A stretch of 64,000 bases of DNA from Omphiscola glabra (Eukaryota; Mollusca; Gastropoda; Lymnaeidae). The stretch spans positions 19,550,422-19,614,421 of the forward strand of contig OZ024806.1 of the NCBI GenBank assembly GCA_964017045.1, in the 5' to 3' direction. Under the pieces are notes generated by a model. The model made no database searches. It saw only the letters and a list, made by a program, of their open reading frames with translations, and was not told the DNA's origin. Positions 12,516-24,699 of this stretch are shown here, piece by piece; the first letter of the stretch is position 1; each line of letters starts with the position of its first letter. A program made the translations under genes and the position numbers.

Positions 12516-13025
12516 ATGGCTCTGAAATTTCTGATACACGTCCTTATTCTTTTTGATATGCTTGAAATATTAAATACACTATGTCACGATTGTGACGATG
12601 TTAACAGACAATTAACAATGGGGAAATTGAATTTTATTGATAAACAATGCCCTTTTGGCGAATATAAAACGTTAAAGTCTGCCCACAATTGTGGGTGTGA
12701 ATTGATGTGCCTGCCATGTGACATATGTGGCGAGGGAGACAACCTGCACCTGAACTACGAGACGCGCGCCTGTAGTGACTTCAACAACACGATCTGCTGC
12801 CATAAAAAAGATATGCTGGTTGTAGATGGAAACTGCATGGATGCGCCGCTATCTCACACACGTCTTCCCTCTACGACAATTTACACGACGAGACATGATG
12901 TACCCGAGACAAGAAGCGAAATGGCTGTATACTTAAACACAGCCAATGACCTCAACACAAGTCACACGATGTTATGGATGCCTTTAATTTGTTACTTGGT
13001 CATTTCAGCTCATTTATTGAAATGA
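12516..13025 (+). CDS. Paralogue 2: secreted TNFR-like single-CRD protein with hydrophobic tail
   Basis: 169 residues from the ATG at 12516. I prefer this start because its context (AAAGATGG) is good and it puts the hydrophobic segment at the N-terminus; an in-frame ATG lies 39 bases upstream at 12477. The signal peptide covers about residues 1-21. Twelve cysteines lie at 23, 26, 45, 59, 61, 65, 68, 71, 86, 94, 95 and 107. The domain has CPFGEY, CLPCDICGEG, NYE and NNTICC; Asn90 is a sequon. A Thr/Ser-rich stalk follows, then the hydrophobic end at residues 152-169, which contains YLVIS, also found in the tail of paralogue 3. That shared tail argues that the unspliced reading is the real C-terminus. 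A GPI signal or simple membrane anchor is likely. No intracellular signalling domain is present. The nearest paralogues are about 9 kb upstream and 11 kb downstream, on the same strand. Confidence 0.8.
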   Translation: MALKFLIHVLILFDMLEILNTLCHDCDDVNRQLTMGKLNFIDKQCPFGEYKTLKSAHNCGCELMCLPCDICGEGDNLHLNYETRACSDFNNTICCHKKDMLVVDGNCMDAPLSHTRLPSTTIYTTRHDVPETRSEMAVYLNTANDLNTSHTMLWMPLICYLVISAHLLK

Positions 13026-13706
13026 CCTCATTCAGCTTTATATTAAACAAAGTAAGGCCACGTTTTGTGCGTAACAAATAATACTGGGCAATCTGAAACA
13101 AAGCGGGAAATATAAACGTCAATATGCCCAAATATTTTATTTTACCACCATCCATATATCATCCATATATGTTATTCCCTCGAGCTATCCAGGTACACGG
13201 AGGGAGATACTATACTGTCTAAGGAACCAGCTTATACATCTAAAGAAATCCCAGACCTTGTGATTACATCCAGGAAAGTCACAGCATCGTCACAATATCT
13301 CCGACTGATGAACAAAAAAAAATAATAATGGCTAATTTTTTTAATAGAGATTCTTATTCGATATATCACTTTGTAGTTGATGTTGAAAATATATATTTCC
13401 CGCAATCACACCCCTCACCCCCAACGTATTGTTTTTTTAACGCCATTTTTGTTTTTACAATTCATAGCACTTGTATTTTATATTTGTGCTAGCCCACGCA
13501 AGAGAATATATATATATATATCTATATAACTATTTTGGACTAATAAACCATGGCGATAATGCTGTATTTGTGGGTTTTTTTAATGATCAGCGTTACATAC
13601 GGGTTATTTTAATGGACACATTTTCTAGTGCGTTACTTGTACTCATATTTATAAAATATGATTAAGTATGCATACAATTTTAACAGTATTTAATCATCTT
13701 GAAATG
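13026..13706. other. 3' flank of paralogue 2, no other gene seen
   Basis: No canonical AATAAA until about 13540, so the 3' end of paralogue 2 is undefined. A donor-like GTAAGG at about 13052 follows its stop. Confidence 0.5.
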
Positions 13707-13708
13707 TG

Positions 13709-13765
<57 letters not shown>
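13707..13765. repeat. (TA)n microsatellite
   Basis: An almost uninterrupted TA run. Similar shorter runs occur at about 4374-4411, 13507-13528, 14427-14483, 25192-25211, 36984-37000 and 39594-39624. Confidence 0.9.
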
Positions 13766-13766
<1 letters not shown>

Positions 13767-14045
13767 GTAGAGCTTTGAGATCAGCACGATCCACCACTTT
13801 GGGACCCTGATGCCACACGGCCAAAATGTTATGTTTTCTTTCACTTGCTAAATCGTTTCGTAATTTGTTCAACCAATCGTCATTGACTTCCTTACCTCTT
13901 TTCATTTCTTCCTATCCTGCTCTCTCTTCCATTCCTCTATTCCTTTCTTCAATTCCTCGCCCACACAGAGCTTACTACATTCCTCTTGCTGTTCTCTCTT
14001 AAATGTGCTACTCTTCCGTTTTTCGTTGTATTGTTAGTAATTTTT
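13760..14045 (-). pseudogene. Coding-like relic, charged and Glu/Lys-rich, one frameshift
   Basis: On the minus strand, about 40 codons rich in Lys, Glu and Arg (including CSKLCVGEELKKGIEEWKRE) run into a stop. A neighbouring frame then continues with 48 codons having normal protein composition (NDDWLNKLRNDL, HNILAVWHQGPKVV) before hitting a TA microsatellite. A GTAAGG donor-like site sits near the frame change, so exon structure instead of a frameshift is possible. The family is unknown. It could be a transposon protein fragment or a decayed host gene. Confidence 0.3.
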
Positions 14046-14049
14046 TATG

Positions 14050-17000
14050 TATCCCCCTACCTCGTAACAATATTTAGTTTCTTCAGCTCTTTGCAGCCCC
14101 TGCCCCCAAAACCATTATTATCCTTTTAAATTTTAAACAAGTATTTTTTTTAAAAAATATTTACTTTGCATATAATTTGGGATTAGTAGTTCGGAAAGAA
14201 AGCTCCAAGCTTTTAGCGATAAAATTGCAAGATGATTTCAATGTCTCTTAAACATTACAACTGTCTCGTTAAGGGGAAGTTGGTCAGCTGTGGAAAAAAT
14301 ATAAATTGAACCGGAAGTCGCTTATTTTGTTAATGAAGCAAATTCATGGAAATTAAATGTAATACAAAATATTAAGAACCCTAAGAAATATTGGATACTT
14401 GAACATTTTAAACATATTCTTCATAAATATATATATATATATATATAAATATATATATACTATATTTATTATATATATATATTAACCTCCCTTTTGAAAG
14501 CGCTGAGTAAACTTTTGTGACCATCATTATAATTTGTGTAGGTATCTCTTTCTATGACATCAATTATTTTTTTTTATCAGTAAAGATGTACTCATGGTTG
14601 TCGAAACATGCCACGTTTATCCAAGATTCAATTGAACAATTGTTTTGAAATAGTTCTCAATTTCTATGTTACTCGAAGCCAAATAATAAACATAATAGGA
14701 AAAACTTTCCATCAGCTTATAATCAGTTATTCGAAATGCACTTTTCATCTTCAGTCTTACGTCCACTGTTTCATTTATTATATTTACATGAAGCTCCACC
14801 GTTGTTTTGAATGTCGTGTGCCAGGTACTCTTTATTATGTCAGACAACTGCTAATAAATATTGTTTTTTTGAAGTTCATTTCCATTTTTCAAACGATTTT
14901 CTTTTTTTTTTAATTTAAAATAAAAACTTTGAAACATTACTTATTATTCTGCTGATTGAGATCTTTTAAAAAAAATAAAATAATAACAATTCAAATGATA
15001 TATTTAGTTGTGTTCTTTTACAAAAGTACTTTAATCGATTTGCTAACATGTTCTTCTTAACATGAACGTGTTACATATAAACGTAGATTTTTACAAATTA
15101 TCCATTTACAAAAATAAATATTAAAATTTAAGAGAAAAACAAATTCCAACACAATGATAATGATTCAGGCGCCGCTCTGGTGTTACAAGCGCAATATTTC
15201 CTGTTTGTGTCTCAAATAAGGCGTGTGAGTGCATGTGAGTGTGTGTGGGGGAATGAGTGATGAGAATTGACACTTTTGCTTAAAGTTACGTTTTGAAATG
15301 GTAAGCTACACAATTAGTAGCAATGAGCCAGGTACTGACCCGTTTCCAAGTTATAAGATAAGATAAGATAAGATAAGATTGTACTGATCAAAATCCAAAT
15401 ATTTAAAAAAAAATATTTCATTTTCATTTTAAGAACATAAATAAATACATATTTTTTTACTAAATGGACATTTTACTATTTTAACTTTTTGAAAACAAGA
15501 TATGTAAAGTGTTTTTCTCTTTTGTAGAAATCAGTCGAAGATAAATTTCTTTAGTGACAATAAGGGCTTAACTAGACATCAATTATATTTTGTAAACGAT
15601 ATGGCGGCATGCTCTCAAATACGCACAGGCATGGGAACAAAGGACTCTCTTTATATGTTGATGTCCTAACTTGAAGAGAAAGAATTCGCCCTGATCGAGC
15701 TGATCTTAGGTATCTGTGATGAAGTGGGTTGGGATGTAGCATCCAAATTTATTTTTAGTTATACAGCATTTATTTTTTTAGACAGTTCTTCACGTGAACG
15801 TTTTTTAGTTTATGTGATATTGCTTGAGTACCAAAACAACATGTAATACTGAAGTTCAGTAGGTCTCAGTAGACGTCCAATTGTTGCACTATGCAATAAA
15901 TGAATAATTTTTTTGTTTTGTTTTTAATATGGAAAAGTCTTTGGTGCACCATTTTATTAAAAAAAAGGAAGCCGTGTTCATGCAATGTCTGCTTGTTAAT
16001 AATGGGGACACATATGTACATGTGTGTGTCTCTAATTGTTCTAGACTCTGATTATTGTGAAAACAACCGAAGGGTGATTTCCTTTCCAGAAAGAACGAAA
16101 TTCATACTAAAAGTGTAATTTAACATTTATTTTAAAAAAGTAAAGAAATTAGCTTAAACAGAAGAAAGGTTAGCATGGTATCGCCATGGTGATGATATAA
16201 ATATGTATTAAAATCATTGTTTGGTACCAGAAATGTGAAAATTGTTTCCAATAAGCGACCAGCAACACTAAAACGTAAAACGAAAAATACACGCAATCCA
16301 GTGTTGATTTTTTAAAAAAAAAAGGTATGCTTTAGGGAATAGGTTCTCAACATGTAGGCCATGACACCTCAGGGTTCACCTAGCAAAAATGTCAAGCGTC
16401 GATTTTAGAATTTCAGAAAATTGAGACCTCGGTATAACTCTTCTTTTTTTTTTATTGTTTTTATTTTTTTTTTAATTTGGGCTCTTTGGAGGTGTAGGGT
16501 TGGGCTGGGAGTTGGAGATATTTTGTGTAAAAATATGCAGTTTTCTTAATTAAATATTATATTTTAAAAATGTCAAATAGTATGAAAATTAATCAGAATA
16601 GTTTCTTGTTATGACAACTCTCTGATTACACTAGAGAGCTACATACAATTTAAAGAAAAAGATATAAAAAATTAATATTTAATAGGCATGCGTCAGAACA
16701 TAATTTAATTTAAATATCTTTGCCTTTTTTCCCATCTTTTACGAATAATTATATTGCGTATGATTTAGTTTTATTTTTAGTCTTCTTTGTTTCATTTTTT
16801 CCCTCCTAAACTTAAAAGCTGGTATCTTTGACGCAATATTATGTTATGTGTAAGTGTATGAAGTTTTCAGATCCCACCTCCCCTTTTATATTACTCTTCG
16901 TCCTTCTTAACCTTTAATTCAGCTTAACTATACCCAACGTTAGAAATACAGTACAAACATATTTTTATCTAGGAAAAGCTCTACCCCCCACCCCCTTTTT

Positions 17001-18030
17001 CTAAATACATGTTTCTCAATTTTAAGGCATGCATCTGGTGGTTGTGGTTCAACAACAACTTTGCACATTTTATAAAATGGGAGGTGCGGCACTAAAAAAA
17101 TATTTGAGAACCGCTGGTTAAGAAATATAATATTACGCTGTTTTCGTTTTGAAGCCTTCAAATTCTACGCCCGCGTGATCGCTTGTTGGTTCTATACACC
17201 ATAATGGTGCAACAAATTATAGAAAATGAGAATATGACTCTTCTTCATTGTTAACACCCGAACCCTGACTCAGAACCACCGGGCATTTTCTCAAACTATC
17301 CGGACCATGACCGGTGTAGAAAATAAACCTTCACCCGACAATTCCCTAACAGATACAACTGTAATGTGGGTGCAGACATATGTACGTAAACGTGTAGCTA
17401 ATGACTTCAGACTACAGCATTACAATAATGTTAATATATAACTATTTTATTAAACAGTCTATTGACACATTCAGTTGTTGTTGATTTTTTTAATTATTTC
17501 GAGACGATGTCCTTTGTGGTTTATTCAAAACGTAAGCGTGTCTATTCGACGTGACGGTGTTGCATTGAATGCACACAAAAAAACATTTTTATGTAAAGAA
17601 CTATATTTTTTAGACGGAAATATACAAATACTGATCAAATGTTTATTACATTTTCATAACCATATGACGATCAATAGTATTTTAGTTTGGTTTTTTTTTA
17701 GTTTTTTCTCTCCACATTTGAGGGCCTACGGTCAGTTTATTGATTATTTAGGCCCCCTGGTTTGATATCAGCGTTTTCCTTCTCTTGGATGAGTTGTCGT
17801 CCAGGGCTGACGAGACCCATTCACCTATTTTGGAAAGTACACAAATTATTGCATGCGTTTTCAAAGTATTTTTTAAACTGGATATCATATTCATTTCAAG
17901 ATAACTGAGATAACTTGCACGCTCGGTTAATAATATAAATTATCACAAAAGTTCATTAAGTTAACCCCACCGACATCCCCCTTCACTCCAAACCCCGATA
18001 AAATAATGAAGCCCTGCACTTGTTAAAATT
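14050..18030. other. Gene-free stretch
   Basis: TA runs near 14.43-14.48 kb, an AAGAT pentamer run at about 15354-15378, and hAT-end-like motifs (GGTTCTCAACATGTAGGCC at about 16340, TTGAGAACCGCTGG at about 17104) that may bound one degraded element. No coding support. Confidence 0.5.
17753..17840 (+). repeat. Dispersed SINE-like fragment, copy A
   Basis: Contains CTGGTTTGAT, CTTCTCTTGGATGAGTTG and GACGAGACCCATTCACC, matching in order a segment near 46.84-46.92 kb. Confidence 0.45.
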
Positions 18031-18033
18031 GGG

Positions 18034-18292
18034 TCAGTGGTACTTCTCTGTACAGCCAGTACCTTGAAACAGTCAGTGGTACTTCTCTGTAAAGCCAGTA
18101 CAGTCAGTGGTACTTCTCTGTACAGCCAGTACAGTCAGTGGTGCTTCTCTGTACAGCCAACACCTTGAAACAGGCAGTGGTACTTCTCTGTACAGCCCAT
18201 ACTTTGAAACAGTCGGTGCTACTTCTTTGCACAGCCAATACCTTGAAACAGTCAGTGGTACTTCTCTGTAGAGCTAATACATTGAAACAGTG
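18034..18292 (+). repeat. 39-bp minisatellite, about 8 copies (two shortened)
   Basis: The unit contains CAGTGGTACTTCTCTGTACA and GCCAATACCTTGAAACAG. Two copies lack the TTGAAA part. Confidence 0.85.
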
Positions 18293-18719
18293 CAAAGCAC
18301 AAAACTGTTATGAAGACACTAAACGTTGCGTGACACACATGCGGCACCGCTCTTTGCCTTGGATTGTATCCACCTGTCAATAGACCATTTCCCGGGAAAT
18401 GGCAATGTGCTATTAACGGGTACACATCCTTTTCAACCTACAAATGACAGCTGACACGTCTTCACGCCTGTTGAGTTTCAACACCAGTGACCCGTAAATA
18501 TAGAAATTAATGGACACTTTTCACAATCGGTTAGTGGATTTTTATGGATTCCAGTAGGCTTTTTTGGACGTCAGTCTTTTAGTAATGGTTAGAGAACTCG
18601 CATACTTTCAGTATACTAATATTATCTAACTGTGTCATATTCAATAATTCATTTCAATTTTATTTGTGATGATTATGCATTTAAAAATAAACAATAGCTA
18701 CTAACTAACTTACTTAAGA

Positions 18720-19460
18720 AAATCAACAGACTATCGAGCCGAGGCTCATAAAGTCTTCCCCAACACACCTCCATCACTCCCAACTGGCATTCAACCACTC
18801 CCCCAGTGGTCTCTATTCCAGTCAGCCCGCGAAGCGGCATGCCGAGGGCTCCCCGCCCCTGAGACAGCCCCACCCACCCTTCCACTCGATTGACTATGCG
18901 AGTGAGGCCGCATCAGAGAAGGGACGCCTGGCCAGCCGGGGTGATGCTTACACAGCAACCGGGCCGGACTTCCTTGGGCTGGGGTGGATACAATTTACGT
19001 CTCTAAAGCCCCCCCCCTTCCCACCCCGGGGGAACTCGTAGGTGTTAACAGACGCCCTCTAATAGGGTGTACGTGGTTTTCTGCGGCATGACTAATTCAC
19101 ACCGCAGCTGGGAAATGATAAAAAGAGAGGTTGCCTAGGAGCAGTACCCTCAAGTCTGCATATTTGGAATCATCGGCTAGGGTCGCCACACTCCTTCGCC
19201 TCATAGCCATGCGGCAACTGTAATCATATCCCGACCTGTTTCTACGTTATTTTCGGCTGCATTTAGTAGGATACCATGCAGCCGTGCTCTTTCTAACGCA
19301 GTTTCCGTGCGTTACATTTGCCTTTCGGCGCAGGTCCCCTACATGGTGATCATGTGCCCCGGGTAACGTTTCAGGGGGTTCGTGGCAAACGCCTCTTTGT
19401 CGACATGCCATTTATGGGACGGACATGCCGACTAGAGCCCCGGGGGGAAACAATAGCTAC
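18720..19460. other. GC-rich island of unknown origin
   Basis: Clearly richer in G+C than everything around it, with runs such as CCCCCCCCC and CCCCGGGGG, and flanked by two minisatellites. Six frames give no convincing protein. It contains nothing that I can name; a transposable-element relic or rDNA-like insert is possible. Confidence 0.5.
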
Positions 19461-19526
19461 TAATTTAGTCGAATCAAATTCTTTTGATTGTTTTGTTTGG
19501 GGCGATGGGGTTTGGGTGATCAGACG

Positions 19527-20022
19527 GAATGGTGGTGACCTGACCCACTTCAACTGGAATGGTGGTGACCTGACCCACTTCAACTGGAATGTGGTGACCT
19601 GATCCACTTCAACTGGAATGGTGGTGACCTGACCCACTTCAACTGGAATGTGGTGACCTGATCCACTTCAACTGGAATGGTGGTGACCTGACCCACTTCA
19701 GTTGGAATGGTGGTGACCTGACCCACTTCAACTGGAATGGTTGTGACCTGACCCACTTCAACTGAAATGGTGGTGACCTGACCCACTTCAGTTGGAATGG
19801 TGGTTACCTGACCCACTTCAGTTGGAATGGTGGTAACCTGACCCACTTCATTTGGAATGGTGGTGACCTGACCCACTTCATTTGGAATGGTGGTGACCTG
19901 ACCCACTTCATTTGGAATGTTGGTGACCTGACCCACTTCAGTTTGAATGGGGGTGACCTGACCCACTTCAGTTGGAATGGTGGTGACCTGACCCACTTCA
20001 GTTGGAATGGTGAGGACCTGAC
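19527..20022 (+). repeat. 30-bp minisatellite, about 17 copies
   Basis: The unit contains GGTGGTGACCTGACCCACTT followed by CA, then ACTGG, GTTGG or TTTGG. Variant types are clustered: the ACTGG type on the left, TTTGG in the middle, GTTGG to the right. Confidence 0.9.
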
Positions 20023-20225
20023 CAACTTGTCATTTACTATGATCACGAATGGAAATTTGTTTTTAAAATAACTTCAACCATTGTATAAATAATACATGTA
20101 TAAATCTTTAACATTATTTTAATTTTATTTTCAATCAAGAAACTATAATATGATTATGCAATTTCCTAATTTTAAAATAATATTAAAAAAAAACAACAAC
20201 AAAAAACACCTACCTAAATTGTGTA

Positions 20226-20533
20226 TTGCAGGATTTTAGCTCTTGGTTTAAGATTTGTATTGCAGGATTTTAGCTCTTGGTTTAAGATTTGTATTTCAGG
20301 ATTTTAGCTCTTGGTTTAAGATTTGTATTGCAGGATTTTAGCTCTTGGTTTAAGATTTGTATTGCAGGATTTTAGCTCTTGGTTTAAGATTTGTATTGCA
20401 GGATTTTACCTCTTGGTTTAAGATTTGTATTGCAGGATTTTACCTCTTGGTTTAAGATTTGTATTGCAGGATTTTACCTCTTGGTTTAAGATTTGTATTG
20501 CAGGATATGAGCTCTTGGTTTAAGATTTGTATA
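20226..20533 (+). repeat. 34-bp minisatellite, 9 copies
   Basis: The unit contains GCAGGATTTTAGCTCTTGG and TTTAAGATTTGTATT; copies are nearly identical. Confidence 0.9.
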
Positions 20534-20610
20534 AAACTGCTGCTTTGCTCTGCTCAAAATTTTATATCGATTACGTTTTTCCAATGTAACTAAATTTCAG
20601 ACTTACCCGA

Positions 20611-20765
20611 GTGTAAATATAATGGTTGAGAACTGTCAGGTAGGACGCTGGAATGGGTTCAGGAGGATGTTTTCTTTGTGATGTTACTAGACTGTGCGTG
20701 CCATAGTCTTGGTAAGGAGATGAGGAGAGCTGGCATTGGGTAGCAAAAACTATTGACGAAATCAT
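20611..20765 (-). other. Possible minus-strand first coding exon ending in a perfect donor
   Basis: An ATG at 20765 opens about 51 codons of balanced composition, ending exactly at CGG followed by GTAAGTCTG on the minus strand, a near-ideal donor in phase 0. The stretch is less AT-rich than its surroundings. No downstream exon or family was recognised, so this is only a candidate. Confidence 0.22.
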
Positions 20766-20779
20766 GAATGACGCAGTCG

Positions 20780-22320
20780 AAACTTCAAGCTTGTTAGAAT
20801 ATCAGATAGAAAATTGTACACATGTCTTTACTCTGAGACACAATTTTTATTTATTTTTTTTCATTGTGCAATACATTGTACAATTGAGCGATATATTTCA
20901 AATTCCTCTGGCTGCTTAATAGTTTTAATGTGAATTTTGATAATTAATTGTCACATTTTTAATTAATTCAAAACCAATTATCGACATATTTCATATTGCA
21001 TTATAGTATTGTTTTATACAAACTGTCACAAAAAGACAATTCATTATATAACTTGATATAGAACGCCAAACATTGGCGGCAGCAATGTGTGAACTTCCAA
21101 TCTACTAAAGTTACTTGACAAAACATGAACTCAAGTAACGTACATTTAAGAATCAAAATTAATATTCTACTGTCCCACCCACTTTCAAGCGCATATGTAT
21201 TTCACTAACAATGAATGTGATGTATTGTAAAAACAAGTTACGAAGGCCAATCGGTTGTAATGAGGTTTGCACATGGCCAATTTGGAATTTCGCATTATGT
21301 TAATTTCCATTGATTGTTTTCATTCTTCTTTTATATAACAAAATGAATGCACTGATGAAAATCATTTTCATAATAATTATAAAGTCGTATATAACCCGTT
21401 CATAAGCCGATTAACAAGTGGCAAAAGGAGGCGATGAGGAGAAAACCGTTCACCCAGGTTGTCAAATTTGTTTTTAGATGGAGGCGTTGCATTTCCCGGT
21501 GGACTTCTGAGTCTGTTTTGTGTACTTTGTAATTTAGGGTTAAAAAAAATAATTTCCATGCCCTCGAAGGCACTTGCCATGCCCTCGAAGACACATGTCA
21601 ACGAATACATACGGAAGCTAATAACGTCTCTGTGTTACAATTTGAGTCATCGAATCAAACTTTAGACAGAGGTTCTTATCGTGTATGTGTGTGTGTGTAT
21701 GTCCGTCCCATCCATCACCCCCAATACCACAACCTCCAAGACCCCCAAGATCAGTACCGTATACCGCCACCCCCCATATCGCCACCCCACCACCACCTTC
21801 CGATACGAGGTCACTAAGCATGTTATAAAAGTCTAGCGTTAGCGATCGTAATAGTGTCAGTATGGACATGTTTTACCCAAAGAGTGTTCATTCGTAAGCC
21901 TGCTTGTTTACCGTAGGTATTTTAAAACTATAACACAGATATCAATGGATATGGGAACGTTTCACCAATGGTCATTGGACCTGTGATCTAATGTTAATTG
22001 TGAGCGTGGAATAATTTCTCTTCAAAACATGTTAGGCCCTCACAAGAGCTAATTCGGTTCCGGGTTCGGTAGATATATTCTTTCGTTTTCAATATTAAAG
22101 TTATCCATTTTTTTTGCTAGTGGGAAACTGAGTCAGACATTCTGTAAGATTATTTAAAAAGGTTGGAAAGTACAGTTTTAACGATATACTTTTCGATGTT
22201 GGCTTCGAGACACTAATTTATATATTGTTATACAGCTGTTTTTTTATTACGTAAATGCATTTTTGGTAATATAAATTTTAGGGAGGATTTATCTCTCTCT
22301 ATATATATTATGTACATTTG
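20780..22320. other. Gene-free stretch
   Basis: AT-rich, with one CCACCCCC-rich patch near 21710-21810. No gene or clear element seen. Confidence 0.6.
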
Positions 22321-22324
22321 ATTA

Positions 22325-22475
22325 ATACTTATTTGTATGTCTTGTACCGATGAAGGCAAGCGCCGAAACGTTTAATTATTTTTAATGTAAAACTATTATT
22401 AAAGCTCAACATATATTGTTATATCGACACAGATTGTTCGTGTCTGTTTAATCTATTTTAATGCTTTATCGCAGT
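22325..22475 (+). repeat. Dispersed repeat, copy A
   Basis: About 150 bp highly similar to 55440-55595. It includes CGATGAAGGC, then GCCGAAACGT, then TATTGTTATATCGACACAG and ATTGTTCGTGTCTG. Probably the end of a transposon; the family was not identified. Confidence 0.7.
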
Positions 22476-22614
22476 CCAACACTTTTATAATTAGTTACTA
22501 TCACGATTATGTCTCTTTTGATACTATTTGTGTGTTCAGTGGGGTGAGCCCAGCCTTATAAGACCACTAATCATAATAATAATGTATCTGAAAGCTCTAT
22601 CCGTCAAAACGATT

Positions 22615-22890
22615 TTAGAATGTTGTGTTAAAAAGTGTATAGCATTACGTCAAAAGGTAAATAGAGTGTTATCTTAAAAAGTATAAAGAGTGTTTTAGTG
22701 TTGTGTTAATAAGGATATATAGTGCTACATAAACGTATTTAGAGTGTCGTGTTAAAAAAAGTATATATTGTTCTGTTAAAAGTATAGACAGTTTTACGTC
22801 AAAAAAGTATATAGAGTGTTGTGTTAAAAATACAGAGGGTTGCGTCAAAACGTATTTAGAGTTTTCCTTAAAAATAATAGAGAGAGTTTT
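22615..22890 (+). repeat. Degenerate AT-rich repeat
   Basis: Diverged units of about 25-32 bp built on GAGTGTTGTGTTAAAAAGTA. Individual boundaries are unclear. Confidence 0.6.
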
Positions 22891-23714
22891 GTAACAAACA
22901 AAGCGCTGCACATTTTAATTTATCAATAACAATATCAAGGTACGTGCAGATGTGGGCGGGTCCGTCCTGGGTGACTGCTTTCTTTTTAATACGGAGATAT
23001 GCAGCATTTCCGGCCTACTTTTGGAAATGGGGGGCAATGGGGGGGGGCGAGGGGGCAGGGGGGGCAGCAAAATTATTGTCAGCTCTAACGCTAGCCACAC
23101 CACTGAACAGTTTGTTGTGTCTTCTTTTTTTTTTTGTGGGACCACTGCTAAACCATGTGTTAATATCGTAACGTTAGATTGGATCATTGTTCTGCTTAAG
23201 TGTGTGATCGTCTCAAAACGCAGGTAAGGGGATATTTGCTCTGGCAATCAAGATCATTTATGACAGAGGCTTAAAATGTGTGTAGTACCACTTAATTGTC
23301 TTTACAGTTTCTGATCTTGGAGAGAAAAAAGCAAAGTCACGGCACCCTAATATCAGCTCGGGATCATGTGTTTTTTGGTCTTCATTTGATAACACCGCAT
23401 TTACAGTGACCCAAACGTAACACAATCTTTAAATATGTTTATGTTATTATATAGTAACATTTAATTAACGATTGAAACATATTTTTTCTTGTCTTATCTA
23501 GTGTTGGAATCTACGTTTGAACAGATAGAAGACAAGAGGAAAAATGGAAACCACGGCATTTTAAAGTACTGGAATTTTTGAAAGAAAAAAAATATATATA
23601 GATGATGAACCCATTAAAAAGAAAGACTCACTATTTGCTACACAAGAACAGAACAGAATTAATCTAACTGAGACATTTTGCGTAGTATTTATAAGGAAAA
23701 GAAAACAATTATAA
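22891..23714. other. Gene-free stretch before paralogue 3
   Basis: A G-rich tract (GGGGGGGCGAGGGGGCAGG) lies at about 23040. A good acceptor (pyrimidine tract then CTTATCTAG) ends at about 23502 and could start the last 5' UTR exon of paralogue 3. Confidence 0.5.
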
Positions 23715-24263
23715 ATGATTTATGTCAAGAAATCAGGGACGATGACTAAACCTAGTGGTATCAGAGAGCATAATATCATACAGACACTAACGTTGTTGAC
23801 ATTGACTTCATGCTTAGTGCATGTGAATGCGGAATATGGATGTCACAGTAACTGTAGTAACGTCGATTTAGTGGGAGAAGCTGAGAAATCTCCTTGCCCT
23901 GTCGGCTCCTACAAGATGCATGCTAGCGGAGAAAACTGCACGTGTGGCTATAACTGCTCTCAGTGCGCAACATGCGGTACGGGGACCACTTTGCACCTAG
24001 ACTACGAGAAGAAAAAATGTGGTAAGATCTCTCAAACTGTCTGCTGCTCCCATGATGACATGGAAGTAACGGACGGCAAGTGCAGACACCCCAAGAAGAT
24101 AACCAACGAAAATTTACCGCCCAGTACAGTCGCGACGACTAATCATGAAAACATTATCAGACCTGCAAAACAGGAATTTAGTGGATCTAGTAAGTTTAGC
24201 ACAATATCATTGGACTATTTAGTGATATCCGTTTGGTGGTGTATAAATCAATTGAACACATAA
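23715..24263 (+). CDS. Paralogue 3: secreted TNFR-like single-CRD protein
   Basis: 182 residues. The ATG at 23742 (Met10) may be the true start, since a TATA-like TATTTATAAGG lies only about 30 bases before the first ATG. The signal h-region is at about residues 20-39, with cleavage plausible after VNA. Cysteines lie at 43, 47, 61, 75, 77, 81, 84, 87, 102, 110, 111 and 123. The CPVGSY, SGENC and QTVCC motifs make this the copy most like a textbook TNF-receptor repeat. Sequons at Asn46, Asn74 and Asn80 sit inside the cysteine core. The C-terminus (YLVIS followed by WWCI) resembles that of paralogue 2 but is a weaker anchor. A perfect donor-like GTAAGT at 24190 lies inside the stalk, so a spliced form with another C-terminus is possible. 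The AATAAA at 24628 is a plausible polyadenylation signal. Confidence 0.78.
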   Translation: MIYVKKSGTMTKPSGIREHNIIQTLTLLTLTSCLVHVNAEYGCHSNCSNVDLVGEAEKSPCPVGSYKMHASGENCTCGYNCSQCATCGTGTTLHLDYEKKKCGKISQTVCCSHDDMEVTDGKCRHPKKITNENLPPSTVATTNHENIIRPAKQEFSGSSKFSTISLDYLVISVWWCINQLNT

Positions 24264-24627
24264 TGGCTGGGATACAAAATGTGTTAAAACAGATGTCATG
24301 ATTTGAAAAAAAAACAAAGTCAATTTAATTTTTTATTTTGTTGCGAAAATGAACGTTTACTACAGATCAAAATGAAAGCTCACTACAGATAAAAGTGAAG
24401 TCCATAATGCTCGGATAGTTGTTCAATCATTCATCATCACCTAGATCCAGCAGCCATTTTGGCAAGATCTATTCCGCCCGAAACGATGGTCGGGAAAATG
24501 ACGTACTCTCCACAGCTACAGTTATGCAACAAAGCTTTTTGTGTTTGAACGCGACACGAATATCCCACCGCAATTTACATTGTAACTCAGGCGGAATTCG
24601 GACAATATCTGGATATGATTGCCAGTG

Positions 24628-24633
24628 AATAAA
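24628..24633 (+). promoter_or_regulatory. Possible polyadenylation signal for paralogue 3
   Basis: AATAAA lies 365 bases after the stop codon and is the first canonical hexamer I see downstream of the gene. Such hexamers are common in AT-rich DNA. Confidence 0.35.
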
Positions 24634-24699
24634 GTATTCAATCCAGCATATATCATCCAGTTACCGAGTTAAGGATAATGTCAAGAAATTGTTATTTCT

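Noticed and set aside
19371..20046. Several minus-strand frames with VGQVTTIP or KWVRSPPFQL repeats
   Set aside because: They are phase variants of the 30-bp minisatellite.
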